From NCBI GenBank assembly GCA_000827265.1, contig KN834875.1, positions 56,901-119,835 on the forward strand: a DNA stretch of 62,935 bases. The letters run 5' to 3'. The stretch comes from Collybiopsis luxurians FD-317 M1 (taxonomy: Eukaryota; Basidiomycota; Agaricomycetes; Agaricales; Omphalotaceae). Position numbers and translations under genes: made by a program. This document shows, piece after piece, positions 45,524-56,700 of this stretch; the first letter of the stretch is position 1; each line of letters starts with the position of its first letter. A model generated the notes under the pieces. It saw nothing but the letters and a program-made list of their open reading frames with translations, ran no database searches and was not told the origin of the DNA.

Positions 45524-48500
45524 TTGAGCTTCTTATGTGTTACAATCAAGCCTTCAACCCTCTGGATGAGAAGCTTTTGGTCAACCGCTTGTGGTTCTTC
45601 CCAACAGTGTCACTTTGACACAAAACCCTTTGCTTCCACAAATCCCAGGTCAAGTCAGAGGAAGAGGAGATCGACCAGTGAGCGATGCAGAGATTGCCAG
45701 AGCTGGTGCTCGCAGCAGAGTTGCTCCTACGATCACTCCCACTCCTGAACTTGTGGTGGCCCCAGAACTGGCATCTCCTTTGAAACACACTTGTAAGCAG
45801 CTCAATGCCTCACAGCATTGGCTCACATTTATCATTCTGTCTCTTGTCGAGCCTTACCACAAGCTTCTCTGCAAAACCCGATCCCTGAGAGATAAATCCC
45901 AGCTAAGACTGCAGGGACAATGCTGTGGGTGTTGTCAGGGCTGACTGCTAGCCATCTGGATAGTTCATTTTCACAGTGAGTAATTCTTGAACATTCCTCA
46001 AATCATCTTTAAATTGAGATTTTGCAGAGTTTGAAAAAATCGAGTTGTGGGCTTCAGCTTGCACACCTGCTCCCAAACAGTTGGTTGAGAGCAGTTTATT
46101 TCCATGCTCCCCTGTGTATCCTACACTAGTGGTCGACATTCAAGTGCTGGACTTCATTCGACAGCTATTCCTTCACATTGCACCCAATTACACCACTTGG
46201 TGTGGTGCCGTAACAGACTTCTTGGGTGCACAAGGCTTTTGACTCCCGGGTGACAATCTGCTACATCGTCACTTCTCCAATGCCTTCCAGTGGTTCCTCA
46301 GTCTGCATGATGCAGCCGCTTTCTGAATCAAAGAGGCTCTCAATGATTTTTGCAAAAAGATTTCACCTGGAACAACTCACAACCCCCCTCATAAAAACCC
46401 TTCCTATCACTGTAGTCTGGAGCAGCAATCTCAAACTCCGCAAGGTGCATCCATGGAAGAGGCTCCAGATGAAGGCAACTCAGATACTCCACAAGAATTG
46501 AGGATGCTAGCACTGGAGGTAACAAACAACAGTTGACCTTCAACTGCTCGCCGAGTACATTTTCCAGATGAGGTTGTGTATCCTACGAAGAAGCGTAGTT
46601 GCCCATCAGACACAGACTCATATCAGGAGTCAATACCCTCAGTGGATGTGGAGAGCACTCCCATTGGATTACCAAGGCTGAGTAAATACCTACGCCAATG
46701 GTGTCCACTTTGTTTCAGAGGTTTTACAATGTATGTACTTTCGCCCTTTACCTATGCTAATTCTGACTTTGAATATTCATTGTAGCGAAGGCATTACCAT
46801 TTGTCTAGATGCGTGCTTTACCCAAAAACACAATGCTCAAAAGGGTGGTTGTGATCCTCCTCACACACACCCCGAAACATTTTTCCTCTCTGAAGGGGAA
46901 GTTACTGCCTGGAAGGACCACATCAACTCCATCCAACCTAGCAAGAATGCCGACTTACGCCTGTCAAAATGAAAGAAAACTGATGGACCAGTAGATCTTG
47001 ATGAAGGAGATTGTGTTGAAGAAGGCCTTCAAGTACCAAAATCAGCTCTAGATGGGTGCCTAGCCAGTTTTACCACTGCAGACGAGGCCTGGGTGAAAGG
47101 AAGCACCCAATTCTTTGATGTTACTGCACAGATGGCAATTTTGTGTTGCCACAACTGTCCGCTTTGGGCTGTGAATATGAACATGGCAGGAGAGGCTCAG
47201 CACTACACTCTTGCGCTATTGGCGAAGCTCTTCAAGCACCTGCCACTTGATACAGTCATTTGAATTTTGTACAATATCGGATGCCAGCTTCACCGCAGTT
47301 GTCTGAAGTGGAGCTTCCTCAAACTGTACATGAGTCACATGACCTTTGCGATATCCATTTTCCATGCCTTCGGCCATCAATGGCCATGTCAGATTGTCTA
47401 CCATCCCCGAAAGTGCTTAGGCTATGGGTTAGCGGACAGGGAGGGCGCAGAATGACTGTGACATTCCCTCAGTTGTTTGATAGCTTATGGGCAAGTTGCA
47501 GGGGTATGTGCCATTATCCTCTGGTTAATTTTAAGACCTAACCCTGTTGACTTTCAGTACTATGTTTGGATGTACAATTTAGACAGTCAGCTGAACTTTG
47601 CAAACGACGACAGTTTATACAAGCTAGGATTGTGGCTCTGTTGCAAAGTTCTCACCTGTGAGGCAAAGAGAACCAAGGTGTTACAGATTCTTGCAACTTG
47701 TGGATTCTCTGAAGAGGTGCTGTATGCCGAGTGGCAGGCTCAGCTGGAGGCTCAAACAAAGCCAGTTCCCCGTCCATACTATTCTTTTCTACTTCCTGCA
47801 TACTTCTCTGTTACTAACCGTCGTTGACACCAGGACAACAGAAAAATAAAGGAAAAGCTGCAGTAGAAGAGATTCTATGCCTATGGAAGAGCTGGGACAC
47901 TTTGTGTGAGAAGGTTGGGTACCTACGGGAGCTCATCATCGACACTTCCACTCTGACTTGGGATGTAGCTACTTACGAACTTGAACTTCTAAGTGCAAAG
48001 GACAGTTTAATGAAGCTAGAGGGTCGAGTTGCAAAGAAAGAGAAGGCATTAGGTGCTTTGTCTGACCAAGCCATCTGCCATCTACTCAATAGCACTTATC
48101 TCAATAAGCGTATGAATGCTCTGGCTTTGTTAATGCATATCCAGGAATGTCTTCATTCCCAGAAATTTGAGTTAGATTGCCTTGAGCAGTCTTACCGTAA
48201 GCAGCGTAGTGGTGGGTACTTTGATCTTTTCCACCCACAAACTGACTGATGATCTTTATCTCGCTATCTAGAGCAGCAAATTAATGAGCATACTCAAGAT
48301 TCTGTCAAAAGGTGCAAGCCAGGTATTGCTGCCCTGGTGAAGAAATATAATGTCTATTGCGCGGAGCTAAATTGACTCATTGAGCAATGAAAGGCCCCAC
48401 ATAATGCGATCCCCCCCAAACTGATTGAGATGGATCACCTCTTCAGTTTGGACATGGACAACAACATCTGGTTAGACATCAGATTGGGTTACGATGAAGA

Positions 48501-48988
48501 CAAGGATGGCCCTCCCCCCCTATGGTTGTTAAGCGATGGAGTACATTGTGGTATACATGCCCTACTCGATAGAGATCAGTGCAACAAGGAGTGGCGGCAG
48601 CTGGTAGTGGAGCGGAATGCAATGCAGCAATGGTTTAGCGAGGAGTGGAAGGTTGTACATATGGTGCTTGATACAAGCAGTAAGCTGATTTTGTATAGGT
48701 ACTATATTCAACTAATTCTTGTCCATTTTAGGTCGCGACATTTGCTATCACCTCAATATCCTTAAGGACCAGCTACTGCGCTTGTATGTGGTTTGGGAAA
48801 GGGCAATTGTGGGTGTTCCATCTGAGGTAGACCTTCCAGCATGGGGTCCGTCACAGGAAGACATTCAACATGCTCGAGGTGATTACTTTTTGGGTACTGG
48901 AGTTGATCTTGTGGAGGAAGACATGTTCGACATGGAGTTTGAGGTGGAAGCAGATGAGCTCTTGATTGAACACTTAGACAGTCTTTGA
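45524..48988 (+). pseudogene. KDZ-type transposase
   Basis: Blocks characteristic of the family occur in order: an N-terminal segment (~45.6-46.5 kb); 'YLRQWCPLCFRG' (46690) followed by 'ICLDACFTQKHNA' (46797); 'CHNCPLWAVNMNMAGEAQHY' (47152); 'LYNIGCQLHRS' (47267); 'FHAFGHQWPCQIVYHPRK' (47370) and 'YGLADREGAE' (47424). A long coiled-coil C-terminal region follows (47.85-48.25 kb; 48.43-48.99 kb, with 'LFSLDMDNNIW' and 'LLRLYVVWERA'). The RNase H-fold core would use the Asp in 'CLDACF' and an acidic residue in the YDIGCQ-type motif, here Asn (47273-47275). TGA codons at 47261, 47453 and 47459 break the core. At least one intron (~48700-48732) is needed. Length and order fit a full, now inactive, transposase. 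Confidence 0.88.
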
Positions 48989-49240
48989 GTTACCGAAAAC
49001 TATCGTGATGTAAATACTAGTAGGGTAGTTTAATTGCTTTTTCTCATATATGTATAGAAGATGTCCGGTACATAGAACTTATTCAAGTATCATCATTGCA
49101 GATTCAAAATGTCCGAAGGGTCCGAGAGTAACACAAGTAAAGCAGCACATGCCAACTCGCTGAATTATTGTGACTATATTCATTAAGGCAATTGTGCTAA
49201 TTAAGGCAATTGTACTATTTAAGGCAAGGAAACAGAGGTA

Positions 49241-49281
49241 GGCTGCAGCCCACTGTTGGATCTGATGTGTGGGCTGCAGCC
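49241..49281 (+). promoter_or_regulatory. Paired subterminal palindromes (right)
   Basis: GGCTGCAGCC at 49241-49250 and 49272-49281, 31 bp apart and about 0.5 kb from the right end, mirrors the left pair. A fifth copy lies inside the right terminal repeat at 49643-49652. Confidence 0.45.
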
Positions 49282-49612
49282 CAGTACTTGGAAACAGAGT
49301 GAGGCTACAGTGCAACCAAGCAGATACTTTTGAGAAGGTATTCAGTACACTCTGTCATTAGTTTATTATCTGGTACAACTACATTGCAATGTACATCTAT
49401 ATATATTAAAGGGAGTTTCTTATAGACTTAGTGGTACTTGTGTAGTTATAATATTATACATACTAGTGGATGTGCATTGTTATGGAAAACAATTTATTCT
49501 ATTAATGTGAAAGTTAGTGTTATACAGTGACTGCCAAATAGTTGATACATGGAGATTCTGTAACAATAGAGTTAGGAGACATTTGCTGAAAAGATGTTGA
49601 TTGGGTTGCAGC

Positions 49613-49792
49613 CAATCTAGCAATATGTGATATGGCACTTGTGGCTGCAGCCCACCCAGCCTTAAGGCTTTGGGCTGGAGCCGCACCTAAATTATGGTGG
49701 GGCAGAATGCCCCAAAGGTACCCCTGTTAGGATAAATATTCTGCCTCAAGTAATCATCCTAATTAGGTCTGGTTAGGTGGCTGCCTGAAGTG
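49613..49792 (-). repeat. Right terminal inverted repeat of the KDZ element
   Basis: The reverse complement of 33231-33410, ending GGTGGCTGCCTGAAGTG directly before the TTTCATTG duplication. Confidence 0.93.
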
Positions 49793-50199
49793 TTTCATTG
49801 AGATATACAAACCCCGGACGCAACTCTTTGCTCCACCAAAAATCATTACTTACTAAATCATTACTTACTAAGGAAAATCATCGAAGAACACTGCCCTTTC
49901 AAATTAGGATACATACAAATTATCTCGTTCAATGGTTTTCAAGTTAGTTAGTACGTATGTTTGAACCTGATGTTTACTACGATAGGGAGCGCTCTTCCAC
50001 TAGAGGCGCCGTCTTCACGGACATGTTGCCGGTACCGAATGATTGTCGTGTTCGTTAGGCCAATCTCTTCCACCTCTGATGGCGGCAGTCATTGGCTCAC
50101 AGTCTGTTCTAGCCTAGCAGGGGCCGTAGCTAGCCGATAATTCTCAAATACTCCTATAAAGGAGAAGTTTTATCTAGGGAGGTTATACTTCTCTATGAA

Positions 50200-53100
50200 G
50201 ATTGCAACGCTCATCGCTCGAATGATACTACCCACAGTACCAAGTGATCCTCCCAAGTTGTTAATACCACTGCCCAAACATCTTTCCCGCGAGAGTCCTG
50301 AAGCAAGATTGTAGATCATTGGTTGAGCTCGAAGTCGGCTTTAGACATTCGCAAGACGGCTATACTGAAGCAAATAATGACAAAACCAATGCTTAGGGGG
50401 ATGTTACGATACGTGACACAAGGGCCTTGAAATTGCGGGAGAATGTCCAGAGTGCAGTAAGTATTGAAAAAAGATAAGATTGAGTAATGAACATACGAAG
50501 GTCGTTCGAATGTGACTGGAAAAACTGCGTTGAGAAAACCGTCAACGAGGATTGAATGTACTCATTGGAACGGGGGCGTCGTATAGTTGGAGTTGTTTGG
50601 GACCACCGTGATAATCCGTACTGGTGCCGTTGCAGATCAGAAACCTCGAGGAGGATCGTATGGCGCCATGGCATCAATACGGCTCAGATCAGCTTCCACC
50701 CCGACTCTGGCTCACTCTCCGGTGACTCTCCTTGCGCTTCTCACGCGAATGATACTCCCGATGAGCATCTTTTTCGTTGATCCTTTTGGTATGTTCATGA
50801 GAGGCGGTCCATGGTGAGATTCTTGGAGTCGACTCTGTACGTTTGCAAGATGTTTATACCGAAGCAGATGACGACGAAACCGATAACGAGGGTGATGATA
50901 AATGACGCGGAGGCCTTGATAGCTCAGGTGAGTACCTTGAGTGCAGTCAATATCGAACAAAATATAGAGTTTCAGCATTGAGCATACGATGATTGTTAGC
51001 GAGGAGCAAATTGTGATTGAAAAAAATGCGTCGAGAAAAACTATTAACGAGCACCGCATAGTACTTTGGCGTGACTAGAAGTAAACCACTATAAGCAACT
51101 ATTCCCACTTTGCCAGTAAGCATCACGCACCCGTTCAAATAGTAGACTTCCACTCCCAATCCAAAGTAATTATCAATAGGAGCACCGACTCAATGTGATG
51201 GTCACGAAAACTACCATGTACGTCTATGTCGGCCATTTCAAGGAAATGACAGACCTGCAGGCGCGGTGGTCACGAGCGCCGAACCCAACCTGGTCGCAAC
51301 AATGATACCAGAGTATGCTCTTCCTACCAACCGCGGTGCAAATAGAGTGTGATGACAAGTGACAAGGTGATGACGATGGAGGTAACGGTGTAGTCGAGAA
51401 AGTTTCGTGCGAGGAATAGCTTTTGAATATCTTGATCTGACCATTCGATAGGCCTAAATGAGAGAACTTTTATGAAACAACTAGCAGTATCGTCCGCGGT
51501 GTTCAAGGTAGAATGGAACATGGTTACAGAACTAGCCCATACAGGAGGCAGTCTTAGTCTGATATCATCCATGAGTCGTAAAGGCTTTGAGCTGCTGAAA
51601 TATTGAGAAGGGAATAACAGAAATCAGAGCAGATTATGTGCTCAGAGGAGTCCGAATGTATAAAGATTGGAGTCAGTCGGAGTGGTTCTTGGATCGAAGC
51701 TCAGCTACACACAACAACGATAGTTGCTGTAGACGCATAGAGCTAAACGCAAGGGCAGCTCTTAGAATGGATTGAGCGCGAAGCATAACATAGGTACGCA
51801 CCCGAAAAACTCGTAGTTCACCCACTATCATCGCTAGCAGATGGTGACACGGATAAAGACATTCCGCGGCGAAAAGTAGAGGAGAATGGCAAGCTGGACA
51901 GTCGAGAGGAAGGACGTCGAGGTGTACGAGAGGAAGTCGGGTGCGGTTTGAATTTCTCAATTTGAACATTGGATAGGCCCGGATGGGAGAACCGTTATGG
52001 AACAACAATTGGTATCGCACGCAGTGTTGAAGGTACCATGGAACGTTGTTACAGAACTGGCCTATACACGAGCCAGTCTTAGTCTGATATTATTCATGAG
52101 TTGTAATGGCACGCACGATATATAGCCCTTATCCCAGCCAAGACATTAAAGCTTTTTTCCAGGAATACCGAGATGACAGTTGTACAAATCACAACAGATA
52201 ATGCGCCCGGAGAAGTCTAGGATGCACGAGGACTGGGGCAGACAGTGAGCAAGTCAGCCGGAATGGTTCTTAGCTCGAAGCTATGCCACGCAGAACGACA
52301 ATAGCAAATGCAAATGTATACCGCTAAATGGATGGGCTACTGTCAGTAATGGATTGGGCACAAAGCATAAAATGGGTACGCACCTATCATCACTGCCGGT
52401 ACCCCAGTAGAGCCTTGGACATTGTTTCACGGACAGTGAAGAATGTGATGATCAATCCTGTTCACCATAAGCGGGAAGCACCATAAGAAATCTGTTGAAA
52501 TTCCCTCGGACACGACAGCAGCGACTTGCAACTCCTTCAGCTCGACGCCAAAATCGAACCAATGACCTTTTAGCTGTAGCCATTGCGGGCAAAGTTCCCG
52601 ATACCGAGCTCAAAAACACTCTGGAGCTGCAACGTATAATGATAATTAATACAAGAAATGAATCCAGGTCGGTGGGGAAACGTTGAATCCAACGTCAAGC
52701 GAACACGCGTCACGCATGAATTTTACATCAACTACGGCTCCCGGTCCGGTAGGCTAACTCCGTCGTCTTAAGTATGATTTGATCTCCGCAACACTGGAAA
52801 TGCTTTAAATTATTTGGAATGATCCCGGCTCTGAATCTCCTCTACATATTTAATCACTGTCAACTAAGTTTCATCGTACCAGCTCCTGAAGTGAGTGCTT
52901 GTCAGCGGTGACACTGTGGTAAAAGGAAGTTCCTTACCGTGGATATGTTGTTCTTGCACGGTTCTTCAGTCTAGCATTAAATTATTTATAATGTCGCAAA
53001 GAATGTATTTTGCTTTTGATGGATATATTTAAGGACGACGAGGTTGAGAACTACCAGGAAGGATACGGGCTTGGATATCACCCGGATAAGCCTTCAGGGT

Positions 53101-53700
53101 GATCGCAATGAACATCGTTTTCCATGCAAAACATTGTTTATTACTTGACCACGTTCTCCGCATAACACCTATCATCCAACTTTGATACTTTTGTCCCAAT
53201 TTAGACTGCTCGAGGGACCTCAATTGAGTTTCGTCCTTCTTCCTTTGTGTACAGCGACTACGAGACACTTTTAATAGCACATTTTGCAGGGCGTCGTTTA
53301 TGTTTCCCTAAATTACTGCATGCGGCAATATTAGCAAGTGCCAGATATGTGTTTCATTGTCAGTTTTTCTTCCTGTATTTCTGTCCTATCATCCGGTCGT
53401 CAATTCTGTACTGAGATGTCCCATACAATTGATAAACGAGCTTCATGATCATGCGGGTCTCCTACACACCTCAACAACGCGATCAATCATAACTGTCATA
53501 TCCAGAATTGATATTGATTATAAGGGATGCTACATGCATTGGATGGGATATATTGAACTTGCCAACTACGTTGTACACGAGGCTGGTATTGCCACCAAAA
53601 ATAATCATGAGGACATGTCAGCTGTCCTCGGACAGTATAAAGGGGGCATGCCACTCTCTTCATTGAGTGCCATCATCATCACTATTGTCATCGTGAAGTC
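50200..53700 (+). repeat. NLR-associated upstream unit, copy 2 (diverged)
   Basis: This resembles copies 1 and 3. 50380-50560 matches 60230-60460; 50880-51060 resembles 60810-61000; 51650-51850 and 52250-52450 both resemble 6760-6950, so part of this copy is itself duplicated; 52480-53130 resembles 6980-7470. Minus-strand frames such as 51324-51572 ('FLARNFLDYTVTSIVITLSL') are hydrophobic relics of the same unassigned gene as in copy 1. Confidence 0.75.
53636..53643 (+). promoter_or_regulatory. TATA box of NLR2
   Basis: TATAAAGG lies in the same conserved block as at NLR1, 69 bp before the ATG at 53705. Confidence 0.65.
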
Positions 53701-53704
53701 AACG

Positions 53705-56700
53705 ATGCGCAAAACCGCTAACAAAGTAAAGAAATTCCTCGAAGAAAAGAAGAATAAAAAAGCCACATTGACTGGGAATGTGGTGTCAACTGCTGCCCGA
53801 AACACAGGAGCTGCATTGCAGGTATCTTCCACCTATCAATCTGACACGGGTCTCGAGCCTGAGGTTAGGGTATCCAGTCAGAGTGGAACCGCATTTTCCG
53901 CCCTACCGGCCAAACTGGAAACTAAATTGCAGGTATATTCTACCAAGCAGTCCAGTATAGGATTTGGGGTTGTAGTTGACAACCTTGAAATGGCTTTGGG
54001 TATCCTCAAAGAAGTTTCAGGTGCTGTTCCACCCCTGAGGGCTGTGGTAGGTGGTGTTATTGAGTGCATCCACATTTACCAGGTTGGTTTTGAAAAAATT
54101 ATCTTGAACTTATCCCATTAATTTTCCAGTAGAAAGTGGCTGAAAATACAGGGACTCTTCAAGCTCTTGCAGAAGATTTAACCTTGCGCACAAAGATTAT
54201 ACATGAACACTTAAACAGGGATGACATGAATGCATCTGAATGGATGATCATTCAAGCTTTGGCCAAGTAAGATAATCAAGCTTAAGTAATGACCCAGATT
54301 TCTCACTTTGTTGTAGTAAGCTTCAAGAAATCAACAAGACAGTCAAGGAACAGATGCAGAGTGGCCAGTTTAGAAAGGTGGTTCTGAAGAACCAAATAGC
54401 TGATGGGATTGAAACTTTTAAAAAGGAGATCCAAAGTGCATATCAGGAATTCCAGGTAAGTGTTGGTTCAGTATTACAAGAAATTATAAAATCATAGGGC
54501 TTATACAAATTAAGCAGATCAAACTGATTTCTGCCATTAAAACAGACACTGGAAAAATCTTGGAGGTAATAGCTGTCATTTAGTATGGCTAGCAAATGCA
54601 AAGTAGTAATGACATGATTCTAGACCATTGCTCTGAAAGAGTTAAATCACTCTGCCAAGGCCTCTTATGATGCAGATGTGGGTACAAAATATGCTCGTAG
54701 GTCCTGTCATGCAGGTACAAGAGTGAAAATCATTCAAGATATTGAAAATTGGGCATCTGACCCTAATAGTACCTCTAGTTACTGGATCTGTGGAGTGGCC
54801 GGGACAGGAAAGAGCACCATTGCCAGGTCCATTTGTGAGAGCCTTAAAACAAAAGGGACTCTTGCTGCATCATTCTTTTGCTCTCGTCAAATTCCTGGAT
54901 GTAATGAATATCAGATGATAATTCCTACTCTGGCATATCAATTGGCCAACTACTCCAGAAGATTTGCTGTTGCACTCAAAGATGCTCTTGTCAGATACCC
55001 TGACATTTCCTCAAAGATGCCAAAAGAGCAGGTGCTCAGGCTTCTGATTGGCCCGTGGCAGGAATTGATGAACAATAATCAAAGAAATATGGAATTGCCA
55101 GTAGTTGTTGTAGATGCTTTAGATGAATGCAAAGATGTTGAAGAAGCATTAGGTCCACTTATAAATGGAATCGCGGAAAAGAAACTTCCCAGAATGAAGT
55201 TCCTTCTAACTAGTCGGCCAAAGCAAGCTATTGAGCGACTGATGCATTCTGAAAATCTGGAGGAAATCATGAAAGTTAAAGAGTTCATTCTACATCAGGT
55301 AGAAGAATCGACAGTTCAAGAAGACATCCATACATATCTACAGTCTGAGCTGAGTAATATTGCATCAGAAGAGGAACTTAAGAGGCTGACAAGGTTATGT
55401 GGAAAGCTTTTTATCTATGCTGCCACGATAGTGAAGTATGTGAATGGTGTAGATGGATTTGACAGGAAGAAAAAGAGGTTCACCAAATCACTTGAACAAA
55501 GGAGGAAGTCAGAAGATCTCCAACAGCTGTATGTTCAAATTCTGCAAGAGGCTCTTGCTGGTTTAGATCCAGATGAGAAAGAACAGGACTGGAAGATTTT
55601 GCATACATTGGTCTCATTGAGTAAGCCATTGACATGCAAAGCATTGGCAAACTTAGTATCAGTATCAGAAAATATTGTGGAGGCCCTCATCAACAGATTG
55701 CATGCAGTTTGCTTTATATCAGATGCTATTTACACATTTCACTTATCCTTTCCTGAGTTTATCACCAATTCTGAGAACAATGGAAAGAACTATAGTAGGG
55801 ATGCACAACATTATTACTTGAGCTTAGCTTGTTTCAGAATACTAATGGACAAATTGAAATTTAATATATGTGACTTACCATCATCATTTATACCAGATGC
55901 AGAAGTTAAAGGATTGAATGAAAGAATCCAGAAAAATATTGGGGAGACACTGGAATATTGCTGTCAGCACTGGAGTGATCATTTAAAAGTAGCACAGCCA
56001 GCAAATAGTTTAATGCCAAACTTGGCAAGGTTTTTACAAGAGAAGGGAGTGTTTTGGATAGAAGCTATGAGTTTAATGAAGGCATTGCCAAGATGCGGAG
56101 AGATGTTAACAGTAGGATTACAGGTATGTGGTGTTTCTCTGATATATAGTTACAAAAGACCCATCAAATGTTAGATGGTAAACACTTTGAAGGCGAATGA
56201 GGTATTAAGTCTATTGTTGGATCTGCAAAATTTGTTGACATTATTTGGGAGTAGTAGAGCTAATGGAATGACACCACATTTGTATGTGAGTATCATTCCA
56301 TTTTGGAAACAGAAAAGTGAATTAAAGCTTGAACTAAAAAGAGTAGTGAGGGTAGAGCAACAGGTGGTTCAAGGATCTGGTGGGCAGATAGCAGTACTGA
56401 ATGGAGTTGGAGCAGTGATGAGTGCAGTGTTTTCTAGTGATGGCAACAGGATTGTATCTGGGTCTTCTAATGGCACACTGAGGGTCTGGGATGCTACTAC
56501 TGGCACTCAGATTGGTGATCTTTCCCATGGCCATGATAATTATGTCTGGTCAGTAGCATTTTCACCTGATGGAACCAAGATTGCATCTGGATCTGAGGAT
56601 GGGACAGTGAGAATCTGGGATGCTGCCACTGGAATTCAAATTGGTCATCCTTCCCATGGCCATGATGATTCTGTCCGGTCAGTAGCATTTTCACCTGATG

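Larger units (their letters stand above)
33231..49792. mobile_element. Complete KDZ-superfamily DNA transposon, 16,562 bp
   Basis: Inverted ends start CACTTCAGGCAGCCACC and run about 180 bp with only a few mismatches in the first 130. An 8-bp duplication TTTCATTG flanks the element exactly (33223-33230 and 49793-49800). It encodes a KDZ-type transposase near the right end and at least three further genes: one on the plus strand (43.06-45.12 kb) and two on the minus strand (34.42-39.17 and 39.57-42.97 kb). A small hairpin element sits inside. All genes show TGA decay, so it is probably no longer autonomous. Confidence 0.93.

Noticed and set aside
33231..49792. TET/JBP dioxygenase gene, known to travel with some KDZ elements
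   Set aside because: I looked for the His-x-Asp and downstream His motifs in the element's frames and found none that fit.
50712..51059. Minus-strand frame as an intact membrane protein gene
   Set aside because: Only a short hydrophobic start is present. The rest changes character, and the equivalent regions in the other two units are broken, so no functional gene is supported.
53357..53704. Upstream extension of the NLR2 first exon to 53357
   Set aside because: The frame is open, but it crosses the conserved TATA block, is not kept in NLR1 and gives no recognisable protein. ATG 53705 matches the NLR1 start.
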